Shown: positions 11,921-24,263, numbered from the stretch's first letter. The stretch is 64,000 nucleotides of DNA from Ancistrus triradiatus (GCA_025084515.1 JAJAGP010000204.1:434001-498000); one strand, 5' to 3'. Made by a program: numbers and translations. Notes: generated by a model from the letters alone, not told the origin.

Positions 11921-12773
11921 ATAACAAAATAATCAACATGATTTATAGGGCCTGTGCTTTGTTAAAATGTTTTCACTGATCAGTGCATGTACTGGATCAG
12001 CTCTGAAACCGGAAATGCTGATCAGTTCCATGGTTTCTTGAACGAGCCCCTGCTTCAACACCGGCACCAAATAAGTGGAAAGCGTTATTATTGGATGTGG
12101 TATCAAAAGGCAGGTCCTTTCTCTCTTTTCTCTATATCTTTCCCTCTCTTATCTCCCTTTCCAATGCATCCATACTGGGATCCTGGACTCTTGCCACCTG
12201 GGCTTATTAATGGATCTTTCACAGCGGAGCCCAGAGAGAGGGGGCTCACTGCTTAATGTTCTTAAGACAAAGGGAGGATATTCCTGCTGAGGTGGGGTGC
12301 TCTAAATCCAATTTCCCATCTTCTCTTTTAATTTGGGCACTGATGGGCCAGAGAGATTACGACAGAAGGCGTCTATGTGCACCTCACTGGCAGCACGGCA
12401 CCTCGTTCCGTGTGCCAAACCAGCAAAATGAGGGCTGTGGTTTATCCCCAAACGAATCACAGATACTGATCAGTCGTCCACAGCAACCCAACTGAAGGAC
12501 TAATGCGATAACAGTTAGATAAGTAATGAAAAGAGGAGGCTCTTTAAATGTTTGCCATGCTCCCTACTGTGGCAGCAGTTCCCCATGGCGTGGAAAAGTG
12601 CTTTGTGTTCAGTCAAAGGCTGAAATGAGCACTAAAAGAGTGATTAGCATTGTAACGCAGATAATACAAAACTTGCCACATTCTTATTGTTGGCTGCACT
12701 ATATGGATGCCTGTTGATTAGAATTTGGCACTCTGATCCTAACATAGCTCATTTCTTTTACAATACTTATTTA
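11921..12773. other. Unique intronic sequence
   Basis: No repeat end or exon recognised; a short TC-rich patch near 12120-12165. Confidence 0.4.
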
Positions 12774-13139
12774 TTGGTTCTTTATATAGAATTCGTATTC
12801 ATTGATTATTCACTAACTAGCCCTTTTAATTCCACAGCCAGTGAATTTTACTGAGCAGGCATTAGTGTTTATTTATTGAACCTTATCTGTAAGCGCTTGG
12901 TCTTCTGTATTGTTATTCCACGGTACATTGTTTCGTGGTACAATATTGCACACGCGTCACGTAATGTATAATTTAGCCTCTAATTTCTCCATAGAAAGGG
13001 AATAGCACAATGTATAATTATTGTGTGTGGATGTTTAGTGGCTCACAGTGTGCTTGTTTGTGCTGTCAAACAGCGAATGTTTAGCTATGCAGGTTTATTA
13101 CAGATATCCACACATACAGTGGCACTAAATACAGCACAG
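12774..13139. repeat. Dispersed duplicate, copy 1
   Basis: About 366 bp nearly identical to 16622-16990, in the same orientation. Shared stretches include TATAGAATTCGTATTCATTG and CACGCGTCACGTAATGTA. Copy 1 has an extra 15 bp in CCACGGTACATTGTTTCGTG, between two GGTAC repeats; copy 2 lacks them. Near the right end the copies differ by an indel, then agree again at AAATACAGCACAG. No transposon ends or coding potential are visible. Confidence 0.85.
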
Positions 13140-13709
13140 AAAGTCACGTTACTGTTAAAAAAAGCTGCAACTTTATGTGTACGTTGTAATATTTTGACAT
13201 ATCAGTGTTTCTTTTGGGAACAGAAAAAGTCACAGCAGGTTCCATATAAGTTACTTTGTGCAACAATTTGTTGCCCAGAGAAAGTAGCTTAATAACCTTC
13301 ACCCCCAGGGAAGTAATTTTCTTTTGAGAAAGCAATTTGCATGCAGCAGTGAGAGGAGAGACCCCTTTATATGTAGAGCTTTTGTGGTGTCAGCTAAAGA
13401 TATTGGCATTTAAAACAACTCCCCAAGGTTAATAAGCCCTTCCACTTAAACCTCCCCTGCGAGATCAGTGTGTGGTACCGTGGGAAATGTAGTTAGTTAG
13501 TCGTGAGTGGTAATCTTAGTAATCGAATCAAGACTACCATTGATATTTAGAGGCAGAAAATAACAGAAACGTCGCATGAAAACGTACAATGACTGTAAAA
13601 GGAAATCATAGACACACCTGCGTTGCGTTAGTGTGACTGCCAATCAAGTGCATTTGTCGGCTTTAAGAGAGATCTAACAATTACAGCTTTCAAAGAAACA
13701 CAAGGCAGC
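13140..13709. other. Unique intronic sequence
   Basis: No feature recognised. Confidence 0.4.
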
Positions 13710-14270
13710 TAATATGGTTTCAAGGATGACAGTTAGTGGGTGACGGAAACACTAAATGTATTACATGTTTCAAGAAGAACAGTCAACAAATGAGCAATGA
13801 GCAAAACTTGACTGTATGTTGAGATCTTTATAAGCTATAAAGTCATGACAGTGTATAACTTATTTAGGGAACTCAAACCTGGACCCCTGAGCAATGGAAA
13901 ATGCACTCTGATGTGCCAGCTTAAGTATGGTGGGAGCTTCCTAATATTATGGGCAGCTATTTCATGGACAATTTAAGCGAAATCTCTGCTTCATTTGGTC
14001 ATATTAGAGTCAACATATTGCAGCGGCGGTTTGATAAACATTATGTCAAAACGCCTTCCATGCCTCAATCACTGGATTTATTTTTAAATTATTGCTGAAC
14101 ATTATTGGAGAACAAACTTTGAAGGAAATCCCCACCTACGTCATGGTTCAAATAAATACAAGTTTCTTGAAGAATGGTCCATCATTCGACTACGAACTAT
14201 TCAGGAATTACATGATAGCATTCCAAGAAGGATTGATTTTGAGCATTGATTATGGAACCTATTGCCTTGA
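13710..14270 (+). pseudogene. Tc1-like transposase relic
   Basis: Scattered frames spell a Tc1-family transposase. KYGGGSFLILWAAISW (about 13925-13972) is the GGGS..W catalytic strand. Near the end EEWSIIRLRTIQELHDSIPR (about 14170-14230) corresponds to the C-terminal helix that usually reads EEW...L..SMPRR. Stops and frameshifts separate the pieces and no terminal repeats were recognised. It appears unrelated to families A, B and C. Confidence 0.6.
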
Positions 14271-15090
14271 TATTAGTATATTAGTTTATTTACTTGTTTC
14301 CATTTTTGTTTACTCCCTGTTCAGTGTGGCCAGAGGTCACTCGTTATGCAGTAACAGGAGGTGGGACAACCCTTGGCAATTCAGTGTGGGTGATTTGAAA
14401 ACTTGAGAGTTAAACTTTATGTAATGAGAAACAAAGCAACGTGACAAACACCGGTATCTGAGCATGATGGGACCTGCTTAATCTTTCACCACAGGGGAAC
14501 GTTATACCTGTTTTTGTTCTAAACGTATGCTCTTTCTAATGTAATTAGAAGAAAAAATAGTTTAATATATTAAATATATAGATATCGTTGTAATTTGATG
14601 CATCCCTGGTGGATGTAATTAGTGCATTAATGGACTGTAAAGCAAGCAAAATGTTCCTCAAACCACATATTACTGTACTAATTAGTGTGTCAAATAATCA
14701 GTACCAATGATAGTGCCGTTATGCTATGTGGTAAGGTAATAACTGGTTTATTGGATTTATTGGAAAATAAATTGTCTATAACAGCATTACGTGTTAAGTA
14801 AAGACAGAGCCAACGTCAGTAAATGTATTAAATGCGTGTGGCACCGAATGCTGAACGAACAAACACACACAGGACTAATTAGCCTAAACCTATTTGCATT
14901 AATCCCACCCTGTTTTCGCACCCTTAGGTACAAACAGCTTAAATAACGCATTCAAGGTCATTTTGCTCATTTGGAGGACAAAATCACCTGTAGATTATGT
15001 TATATTAATCAGCTTACAAGGAAGTCATGGAGATATCGTGAAGTATGGGATTATTACAGGGGAATATATAAGTACACTATACATGGTGTC
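14271..15090. other. Unique intronic sequence
   Basis: AT-rich sequence without recognisable features. Confidence 0.4.
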
Positions 15091-15955
15091 ATTTACATTT
15101 ACATTTACAGCATTTAGCAGACGCCCTTATCCAGAGCGACTTACAAAAGTGCTTTGTAATCTTCCTAGGAGATAGAACCTCATATTAGTACTAGTAAACA
15201 ATAGCACAAGTACACAATCCAACTACAACCTGCTCATATCTGGTGTAGAGAATTATTATTATTTTTTTTTTTTAATGGAGGATATGTAGTTTTATTCGCT
15301 CAAGTGCTGGGTGAAGAGGTGAGTCTTTAGTCGCCTCTTGAAGACAGCAAGAGACTCAGCCATACGGACATCCAGTAGAAGTTCATTCCACCACCTGGGT
15401 GCCAGGACGGAGAAGAGTCTTGAAGCTTGTCTTTCTTTAATCTTACGTGGAGGCTCCAGTCGGGCCAAGCTCGTATCTCGGAGGGTGCGAGGTACAGAAC
15501 GTGGTTTGATCAGAGCTTTTAGGTAAGATGGCGCTGTTCCATTCTTGGCTTTGTAGGTGAGCGTCAAGGTTTGTACCTGATGCGGGCAGCTACAGGGAGC
15601 CAATGAAGTGAGCGCAGCAGTGGGGTGACATGAGAAAACTTGGGAAGATTGAAAACCAGACGGGCCGCTGCATTCCGAATCAGTTGCAGGGGTCTGATTG
15701 CACGCATTGGAAGACCAGCCAGAAGAGCATTGCAGTAGTCTAGTTTTGTTATAACAAGAGACTGGACAAGCATTTGGGTGGCTTCTCTGGAAAGGAAGGG
15801 TCGGATTCTCCTGATATTGTAGAGAAGGTACCTGCATGACTGGGTCAGTTTGGAAATATGAGCAGAGAAGCTCAGTTGGTTATCAAAGATCACTCCAAGG
15901 TTTCTTGCGTTCTCAGAAACTGAAATGAACACTAGATTTTCCACACCAAAGCAGA
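15091..15955 (-). mobile_element. 5'-truncated L2-type LINE
   Basis: A minus-strand non-LTR retrotransposon reduced to the end of its reverse-transcriptase ORF and its 3' untranslated region. The 3' UTR (15091-15291) finishes with TGTAAGTCGCTCTGGATAAG, then CTGCTAAATGCTG and ATGTAAATG repeats at 15091-15147. This tail is also the tail of the SINEs in this window. The 5' end breaks off near 15955, the usual result of incomplete target-primed reverse transcription. Confidence 0.85.
15292..15944 (-). pseudogene. LINE reverse-transcriptase ORF, C-terminal end, frameshifted
   Basis: The first part (15944 down to about 15577) reads RNLGVIFDNQLSFSAHISKL, then LDYCNALLAGLP, then LQLIRNAAARLVFNLPKFSH, ending in LLRSLHWLPVAARIRYK. 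This is the typical C-terminal block of fish L2/CR1-group reverse transcriptases. A one-step frame change near 15577 moves the rest into another frame (TLTYKAKNGTAPSYLKALIK through LAPRWWNELLLDVRMAESLA to a stop at 15292). The catalytic palm motifs lie upstream of the truncation and are absent. The ORF is dead, but it identifies the source of the tail. Confidence 0.85.
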
Positions 15956-16621
15956 ATTCAAGTCACATGAATGTTAAATAGAAAAGGAGTTTTAATTGTT
16001 CTTGCTCTTGTAGTGTAATTTTTGTATGTTTTTAGGTTAGTAAACTGATTTTTTGCACTTTTAAATGACTCTAATTCAATTGTATTCGAAAGAAAGAAAG
16101 AAAGAAAGAAAGAAATAGAAAGCATAAAGGAGAATTTATTATCTTATTTTCTGTATTTTCTGTATGTTTCCAATTCCCACAGACGATTCTTCATGTTCTC
16201 GTAGCGTCTTGACTATAATATAGAGTCCATCAGTCAAATCAACCCAAGAAAAGTGGTGGCCTATTAAATAATCTGTGAATGATATATGGTATCAACTACA
16301 GTAATTTTAATCTCTGTCAAAGGTGTGTAGGATCTTCTTTATCTTGTTTAAGCTAAACAGCCCCGTACAATGCTTGGAACAAAAGTCATGCCATTTTTAT
16401 TAAAGAAATATATTCCCTGGGAGGTTTCATTGTCATTTAGGCTGTCTAAAATATTTGTCCCTCCTGGAAGTGTTATGCCAATTTTTAACTCTGTGGGGCC
16501 ACGACAATCAACAATAAATAAATCCTTATTTATTAGAAGCATTGGTAACCTGCTTTTACTCTTACATGGGAAAACAAAGTGACCTAATTGTTAGTATTTG
16601 TCAGCATTCATGACCTGTTTT
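15956..16621. other. Unique intronic sequence
   Basis: No gene seen. It contains the GAAA microsatellite listed separately. Confidence 0.4.
16088..16115. repeat. (GAAA)n microsatellite
   Basis: About seven uninterrupted GAAA units. Confidence 0.95.
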
Positions 16622-16990
16622 TGGGTTCTTTATATAGAATTCGTATTCATTGATTATTCACTAACTAGCCCTTTTAATTCCACAGCCAGTGAATTTTACT
16701 GAGCAGGCATTAGTGTTTATTTATTGAACCTTATCTGTAAGCGCTTGGTCTTCTGTATTGTTATTCCACGGTACAATATTGTACACGCGTCACGTAATGT
16801 ATAATTTAGCCTCTAATTTCTCCATAGAAAGGGAATAGCACAATGTATAATTATTGTGTCTGGATGTTTAGTGGCTCACAGTCTGCTTGTTTGTGCTGTC
16901 AAAAAGCGAATGTTTAGCTATGCAGGTTTATTACAGATATCCACACATAGAGTCAAAATAGCAGAACATCCAGCACGAAATACAGCACAG
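16622..16990. repeat. Dispersed duplicate, copy 2
   Basis: Second copy of the 366-bp sequence at 12774-13139, same orientation. It lacks the 15 bp between GGTAC repeats and carries a ~20-bp extra segment near the right end (GAGTCAAAATAGCAGAACAT). Confidence 0.85.
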
Positions 16991-17804
16991 TTGTTGTTTT
17001 ATCTTGGACATCTTGGCTTTATCTTGTTATTACAGTCTGGCTTTTACAAAATGAGAATGTTATACCTAATTTTACCTACCATCATGATTATGTTTTGGGA
17101 TATTTGAGGCACCATAGGTCTGAGTTTTCCAAGTTGAGTATCACTTACATAAGTATTCTGCACTGCCCGTCGTCCCTTTCTTGCTCAGAGGTTTTCTCCA
17201 CAGTTTCATCAAGCTTTTGCTTTGATCAGTGAGCTCTGTGGTTATTGAAGAATGATGCCACAGAAGGTAAGAGGACCTCCTGTCCCATTTGAACTTAAGC
17301 TGAATATTTCATCTGTGCCCAGATGTGGCTGTCTCAGGGGGCCTTCATTGCTCCTCCTTTTTAGAAGAACACAGATCGCTCTAAACAGCCAGCAGTTAAT
17401 GAAAGGCACAGAGTCTGTCTGTCTGCCCATAGATACTGAGATTGCCTGGAAACAGGAATGCCTGGAAATGTGATGTCATGCAATTAATCAATAGAGGTGA
17501 ATGGTAGAGACATGCTATAAGAATCAGAGTTCTTGTCCTGGAAAATGTCTGAGAGCAAGCTGGAAATGAAAGACAGCTAAGGGTTTACTGAATTACAGGT
17601 AGAGAGGGATAGGGAAAAAAAACAGTGAAGAGAGTGGGTGTTGTGGGGAGACAAGAGCATTAAAGTTTCAGCTTGTGAAGCAACTGCGTTCTCATGTCAT
17701 CTTTATTTACTACCCAGTGTCAAATGCAATTACAATGGCAAGGAAGATAATGGCATATATACAGCACTTGGGTCTTGCCTTCATACAGATCAAAGGAGCC
17801 AAAA
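16991..17804. other. Unique intronic sequence
   Basis: No feature recognised. Confidence 0.4.
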
Positions 17805-17960
17805 CATGATCACCTGCCCAATATTCTGTTGGTCCTCCTCGTGCTTTGAAACAGCTCTGAGGAATGCCACTCCATCCACCTTCTCTTCTTCCTACAGTGC
17901 ACCCCAGTGCCAGTAATTCCCCAGGTGAACAGAATACAATTGGATGGCCAACACCCAGTC
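17805..17960 (-). pseudogene. Tc1-like transposase C-terminal scrap
   Basis: The minus strand ends with SCFKARGGPTEYWAGDHV, which resembles the final AAKGGPTQY-type residues and following sequence of a Tc1/Tc3-like transposase. GGCCATCCAATTG and CCCCAGGTGAAC on the + strand match the catalytic region of the family also seen at 11290-11920. Most of the gene between these pieces is missing. Confidence 0.45.
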
Positions 17961-18711
17961 AGAAGTTTTTGCTTAATCCGCCTTGGATCTTTTTAGATAC
18001 ATACTCACCAGTGTTAACCACATGAACCATGGCAATTCGCAGATGCTCTTACCCAGTTGTATGTCCTTACCCAGTGCCATGTCTTTGGCACTCTTGGGTG
18101 TTTACATCTGCCCATTTCTCATGCTTCCTTGACGTAATCATTAAATCTGGTTCTCTAACAGGGATTCCCATACCAAAAATTTAATCTGAACTGATAGTAA
18201 CTACGATCACTCTATTCCAAAAACACCAAGATCGTCCGTCAAAAATGGCTGGTGATCTGTCTCAACCTGCAGACTTGTTATTCCAGAAGCTTCTGTCTGG
18301 AAGGAGACAGACTGTTCTCTAGCAAAACAAGCCACTTCAAGACCAATTTCTTCCTGACAGCTGTCAGAGAACCAAACTCTTAGTTGCAGCTTAATTGTCA
18401 ACACTGCCTTACTTAACCTGCACTGCTGCTACAGTTTTTGCACTATAATCCATATCGTATCTCGCCTACTCCCGTTTCTTTCTTTACCCTTGTGTAGTTG
18501 AACGTTAAGATCTACCTCAAGAGCTGTGCTGCCTCCAAATATCACCAGCATTGTTGCGTAGCAGTAAACAGTCTTCTTGTATCTTGTGTGAGACATGTTG
18601 ACTATAAGAATGTCTAATGTATCCCAGATCTGGAAGAGTGAAGTTGTAAAAATGTTATTCACTTCATCTTTGAGTGGTCTTAAAGGTCTTGGCTCATCGT
18701 TGTAAAAGATG
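17961..18711. other. Unique intronic sequence
   Basis: No exon or transposon end recognised. Confidence 0.4.
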
Positions 18712-18713
18712 TA

Positions 18714-19150
18714 CAGTACTGTCCAAATGTCTTAGGGCACGTTAGGATTTGTTGTTGTAGCAATGGTATAATGAGCATATGTAACTTAGTCGACGATTGG
18801 ACCCAGAAATTTCTTTGAACTTGGATTTGCCACTACATAGTCCTCTTTTCTGCTGAGCTTCATTCCAATCTTGGTGAATTTTAGCAAAGTTTAGCCCTTC
18901 CACCCTGTTCCACTTCTGAAAAAGTGGTTTCTTGGTTGATACCCTTCCAAAGAACATTCCTGATCAAGATCATTGGACTGTAGAAGGCTCAACTTGGCAT
19001 CCTGATGAAGCTGCCAGATGGTGCTATTGCTCAAGTGTAAGGGGAGGTTACTTTCAATTTTATAATACTGTATACAAATTCCCTGTTGGATTCTGATCAT
19101 TTTTAGTCTTTAAACCGTTGCTGAAACCATGATACTTTTGCACAGTACTG
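18714..19150 (-). mobile_element. Tc1-derived MITE, copy 1 (family shared with 38.2 kb)
   Basis: A 437-bp element with ends CAGTACTGTCC and GCACAGTACTG, flanked by TA (18712-18713 and 19151-19152). On the minus strand it keeps transposase remnants: HQDWNEAQQKR and GKSKFKEISGSNRR, corresponding to the HKDW.EEQW...SDESKF..FG.NRR region around the first catalytic aspartate. Everything after that is missing. The element at 38232-38626 aligns over its whole length with the same internal junction. Confidence 0.75.
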
Positions 19151-19152
19151 TA

Positions 19153-22097
19153 CATGGGCATCGCCCTTCAAACAGCAGCTATGAACATAAAAAAGTTGTG
19201 TTCGGACTGTTTTTTGTGTGAATTTAGGGTTTTTTCAGGCTCAAAAAGTTTGTGACTTTCTTCAAAGTCGCCTCAGTTCGGCAGCTTCTTCTGCTCATGC
19301 AAAATGGGATGCACTTGTTGCTTTGTGTGCCTTGATGTCAGTGATTCATCCGACTCCTCGAGAGAGTCGGAGCCACGTGATCGAGGGACTGCAAATGACT
19401 TTGCTTTGAGTTAAGAGGCTCGCTCTGAAATTTGAATGAGTCCTTGCTATGGAGGCTATACGTTAGCAGGTTTCGATGAGAAATGACAGTGAGGTCAATG
19501 AATGTTCTTTAGAAGAAGCGAAGAAGCAGACAAATTACCTCCCGGTGTGGTTTTTAAGCGCAGGAGCGCTTGTTTGTCCAATGATTAGAACGCATCGAAA
19601 AGCAATATATTAAACTGGTTAGGTTAATTTGACCTCAGCAACCTTTAATGTTGTTTCTGCAAAGTTGGTGGGTTGGAATCAATAGCAGCGAGATATTTCG
19701 ATCAACCCTCGTGGCTTCTGCCACGACTATCATCTTTGCTGCTGTGATTAAGTTGGCAGGATCAAAGCACAGCACCCAATTTATGCCTCTGCTTGTTGTC
19801 CTTCTGATGCATTCCCTTTGCAGGCATCTAAGGCAAGAGGTGACACAGCATGGCTGTTCATCGTGGCCACTGTGTATTCCAGACCTGCCTTTCAGCAGAA
19901 CAGTTGAGCTAATCTCAGTTCTCAATCTGCCTACTTCACAGTCGGGGTCAGTGCCTGTCAACCGGTTTTCACTGCTTCTCCCCTACCTGCCGCCGCTGAT
20001 AAAAGGGCCCATCCAAATTCTGTGTCTCAGCTAGGGATTATGGTGAAAACAGAGCGAGGGTCCGGGGGTCCTGGATCAGTTCTCAGCTCGCCATTACAGA
20101 GGTTAAAGAGCCGAGTAGTCTTCGGGCGCTGTGTCTCAGCGTGGCCTTATTGTGGTCCTCGCCCTAAAAGGCTGTGCGTATTGCAGGCCTTGGATTGGAT
20201 TCAAGCCCCCTTTTTCCAGTGAGAATGGAGGGATAGCTTTGTTCATTAACTAAATGTCACTCCAAGAGCGATCAAACAATGTCCTAGAGGGAGGCAGCCT
20301 GCTCAGCGTTTTAGAGTTCCCCGTTCAAGGACATTAAACAAATTCAAGGCTCTGATGGGGAATGCGACCCATTCACAAAAGGCTACAGACGTGTTGTTTG
20401 TTTTTTAATGGCCATTAAATGATGCCATTGCTTTACCTTTCTTCCTTGGCTCGGAGCGTGAAAAGGCTGCTAACACCGAATGGCCTTAAAGCATTGCAAC
20501 ACAAGGCTCTGTGCTTTGCCCTGGTCACAAAGCTGTAGTTTTTTTGTAGCCACTTCTTTTTGGTTGCATTTCAGCCCTTGATTAGGTAGGGATCAATTTC
20601 CAGTTGCTCATATTCATGCGTTTCATGTGCTGAAGGTCGTTCTGAGTGCTCGACGTAGCTATAAACCCCAGCCTTTGTTTTAGGGTCCATAGCCCAGCGA
20701 AAGTGAATGGTATTGTTCCTGTAATAGCACCACAGCACATTTTACTTTTTACAAGAAAGTAAAGCTCAAGCTTGAATACGAAGAAAAGGCAGCCACACAC
20801 TGCTGCTCCTTTAAGAGAGCCTTTAAAATGGCTCTAAATCACACACACACACAGACACACACACACTTGATCCGTCTCAGCCTTATTTTTATTAGTGGCT
20901 TGACAGCGCAGCTAATGTAGGGATTACAACTATGGCGTTTCTTTTTTTGGACTGCTCAATCCTCAGCATCGATTTTTAAATTTCAGTCACGTTCTCCTTC
21001 CCACCCACCCAGACCTTAATGCATTTCCACTTGATTTCTCTCTCACTTGCAAAAAAATGAAAAAAAAAAACACAACTGAAAAAGAATTTTAATGTCACAG
21101 GACAGAAATTAAGACTGCGCTCAGAACACTGCTCCCCCATTGTTTTTATTGCACATTTTTCCAGCTAACGTTCACAGAGAATTATCACTCCCGTCATTCA
21201 AAGTCAAAGAGCAGATGAGTCAAAGTCTTTTGGGGGTGTGTGCTTCAGCTACTGAGAAAATATCGACGGTGCTGAAACTGTCTTTTGGGCACTGAGGCAT
21301 AATCGCTTTCCTTAAATGCATGATCAGGACTTTCTTCCTGCTGCTGTACTAGTTGCTGACCTTGAACTTTTGTCCCATCATTTCTACCAAGCATGTCTTT
21401 TTATGCATGTTGGATGATGCATACTTGACTGCTAATGGACTCATGACTGGCTCACTTGCTGTGTCCTTTCACAGGCCCATGTTTGAAAGGCATTATTTAG
21501 TTCATCCCAGTCTGGGTCATGGAGGGGTTGGTGATCTGGAGCTTGTTGTGCAATTCAGTGTGGTTACATGCACTTAATAATCCAATAACTGCAGAAAATC
21601 CACAAGTATACATGCACTTGAACAATCAGATAATGCTCTGGGTTTACATGAGTGAGCCAATAATCTCCCAAAAAGATGCACTGTAAGCTTCAAACTTTAA
21701 TGTTATATAATCGAATTCTTCATTTTCTCAAGCACATGCTGCATTTAAGTCTCCACAAGTGTTCGATATCCTTTTAGTGGGTGCTGCTTTAATTCGTTTA
21801 ATTTAATTTAATAATCAACCAGGTCTGTGGAAACAATCTCAAAGTCTCTAAGAATAAAAGCATGTAAACGCACGTAGTGGTGCAGGTGCAGTTACCCTGA
21901 ATGGGGTGTCAGTCCTTTGTGGGGCTGGGTACGGGTTGCTGTATGACGTCCAGTCTGGCTGAAAAGCACTCCCAGGATTAGAACCTGGTGTCACTATGGT
22001 AGCAAACTGCCACTGCGTCAATCTAACGTTGGCATATTCATTGAACAATAGATTATAACGTAATTCTTGCTATGGCAGTGGTTATCAGGTTTAGAAA
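19153..22097. other. Unique intronic sequence, possible conserved segment
   Basis: No exon was found. The stretch 20220-20480 is free of recognised repeats and has homeodomain-type ATTA/TAAT cores, the look of conserved intronic elements, but conservation cannot be judged here. At about 21565-21680 TACATGCACTT occurs twice with CAATAACTG/CAATAATCT, probably a decayed MITE. At about 21900-22010 a B-box-like complement (GGATTAGAACC) suggests a SINE scrap. Confidence 0.4.
20841..20867. repeat. (CA)n microsatellite
   Basis: CA repeat interrupted by one CAGA unit. Confidence 0.9.
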
Positions 22098-22099
22098 TA

Positions 22100-23614
22100 C
22101 AGTGATGCTTAAACGTTTGTGAACCCTTTAGAGTTTTCTATATTTCTACGTAAATACGACCTAAAACATCATCAGATTTTACAGGTCCTACAAGTAGGTA
22201 AAAAGAGCCCAGTTAAACAAATGAGAAAAAAATATCATACTTGGTCATTTATTTATTGGGGAAAATGATCCAATATTACATATTAGTGCGTGGCAAAAGT
22301 ATGTGAACCTCTAGGATTAGCAGTTCATTTAAATGTGAAATTAGAGTCAGGTGTTTTCAATCAATGGGATGACAATCAGTGGTGAGAACAGGGATCTATC
22401 AAAGTCTGCTCTTCACAACACGTTTGTGGAAGTGTATCATGGCACAAACAAAGAACATATCTGAGGACCTCAGAAAGAGTTGTTGATGCTCATCAGGCTG
22501 GAAAAGGTTGCAAAACCATCTCTAAAGAGCATTGTTGCCCTTTCCAGGAGTGGTCGACCAACAAAGATCACTCCAAGAGCAAGGAGTATAATAGCTGGCA
22601 AGGTCACAAAGGTCCTCAGGGTAACTTCTAAGCAACTGAAGGCCTCTCTCACATTGGCTAATGCTAATGTTCATGAGTTCACCATCAGAAGGACACTGAA
22701 CAACAATGGTGTGCATGGCAGGGTTGCAAGGAGAAAGCCAATGATCTCCAAAAAGAACATTGCTGCCCGTCTGCAGTTTGCTAAAGATCAGGTGGACAAG
22801 CCAGAAGGCTATTGGAAGAATGTTTTGTGGACAGATGACACCAAAATAGAACTTTTTGGTTTAAAAGAAGAGCGTTATGTTTGGAGAAAGGAAAGCACTG
22901 CATTCCAGCAGAAGAACCTTCTCCCATCTGTGAAACATGGCGGTGGTAGTATCATGGTTTGGGCCTGTTTTGCTGCATCTGGGCCAGGATGGTTGCCATC
23001 ATTGATGGAACAATAAATTCTGAATGATATCAGAGAATTCTAAAGGAAAATGTCAGGACATCTGTCCATGAACTGAATCTCAAGAGAAGGTGGGTCATGC
23101 AGCAAGACAACGACCCTAAGCACACAAGCTGTTCTACCAAAGAATGGTTAAAGAAGAATAAAGTTCATGTTTTGGAATGGCCAAGTCAAAGTCCTGACCT
23201 TAATCCAATCGAAATGTTGTGGAAGGACCTGAAGAGAGCAGCTAATGTGAGGAAACCCACCAACATCCCAGAGCTGAAGCTGTTCTGTACGGAGGAATGG
23301 GCTAAAATTCCTCCAAGCCGGTGTGCAGGACTGATCAACAGTTACAGGAAACGTTTAGCTGCAGTTATTGCTGCACAGGGGGGATCACACCAGATACTGA
23401 AAGCAAAGGTACTTTTGCCACTCACTAATATGTAATATTGGATCATTTTCCTCAATTACTAAATGCCCTTGTATAATATTTTTGTCTCATTTGTTTAACT
23501 GGGTTCTCTTTATCTACTTTTAGGACGTGTGTGAAAATCTGTTGAGGTTTTAGGTCATATTTATGCTGAAATATAGAAACTTCTAAAGGGTTCACAAACT
23601 TTCAAGCACCACTG
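22100..23614 (+). mobile_element. Tc1-like element C
   Basis: A 1515-bp element flanked by TA (22098-22099 and 23615-23616). The left end CAGTGATGCTTAAACGTTTG mirrors the right end CAAACTTTCAAGCACCACTG. Inner copies of GTTTAACTGGG and CATTTGTTTAACT mark inverted repeats of roughly 200 bp. It is a widespread fish Tc1 type and the most complete copy of its kind here, with both ends present and long coding pieces. Confidence 0.92.
22440..23435 (+). pseudogene. Transposase of element C, frameshifted and partly deleted
   Basis: The start at 22440 reads MAQTKNISEDLRKS, then a 2-base loss shifts the frame. About 60 bp of the helix-turn-helix region seem missing after 22530 compared with the remembered family sequence. 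An open stretch (22480-23016) covers the second DNA-binding helices and the catalytic core start, with VLWTDDTKIELFG holding the first aspartate. A further shift leads to 23097-23435. There QQDNDPKHT (second aspartate) and SPDLNPIE (glutamate) are separated by exactly 34 residues, the Tc1 DD34E signature. All three catalytic residues survive, but not in one frame, so it is not functional. Confidence 0.9.
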
Positions 23615-23616
23615 TA

Positions 23617-24211
23617 CAACTACAGTAAGGAAGACGTCTTGTAGACGTGTCCTGATTTGGCCTAAGTCATGTGATCTACTGAAGTCTAAACGATGTGAAG
23701 CAGAATACACACTTGTTAGAATGATTGAGTGTTACTGTATTATTTCTTTGCCGTGTTTACAGTAGGCCGGTCATATAGAGAAGCTCGTGAGCGCCAGTGC
23801 TGTTTGTCAGCCGAAGATAGATTGCTGTTTACAAATTGAGACCGGAAAGCCGGTGTAATGCTGCCATATGGATGGGATTACTAAAAGCTTGTTTGTATTA
23901 CCATATTGGCTGATCCCTATTGATTGGTGCGAGTCCTGGCTTTAGAGTTTCATGAATATACATGTAATGGTAAGCAGCTTTATTAGTCTTCTCTAATGTG
24001 CGTTTTAAGTCATTCGTAATGCTCACCCGGCGATGGATGGCTAAAAGCCGGCTTCCCACTGGTGAGCACAAATAAGGACGTGTCAAACAAAGGCGTTAAT
24101 GGAAAGACTTAATGGGATTTTTTTGTTGTTATCACTGACACATCTTTTGCAGATGCACAGTTTAGATGGCTCACTGTTCGTACGTATGTATATGCTTGAC
24201 TTGGTATAGTG

Positions 24212-24263
<52 letters not shown>

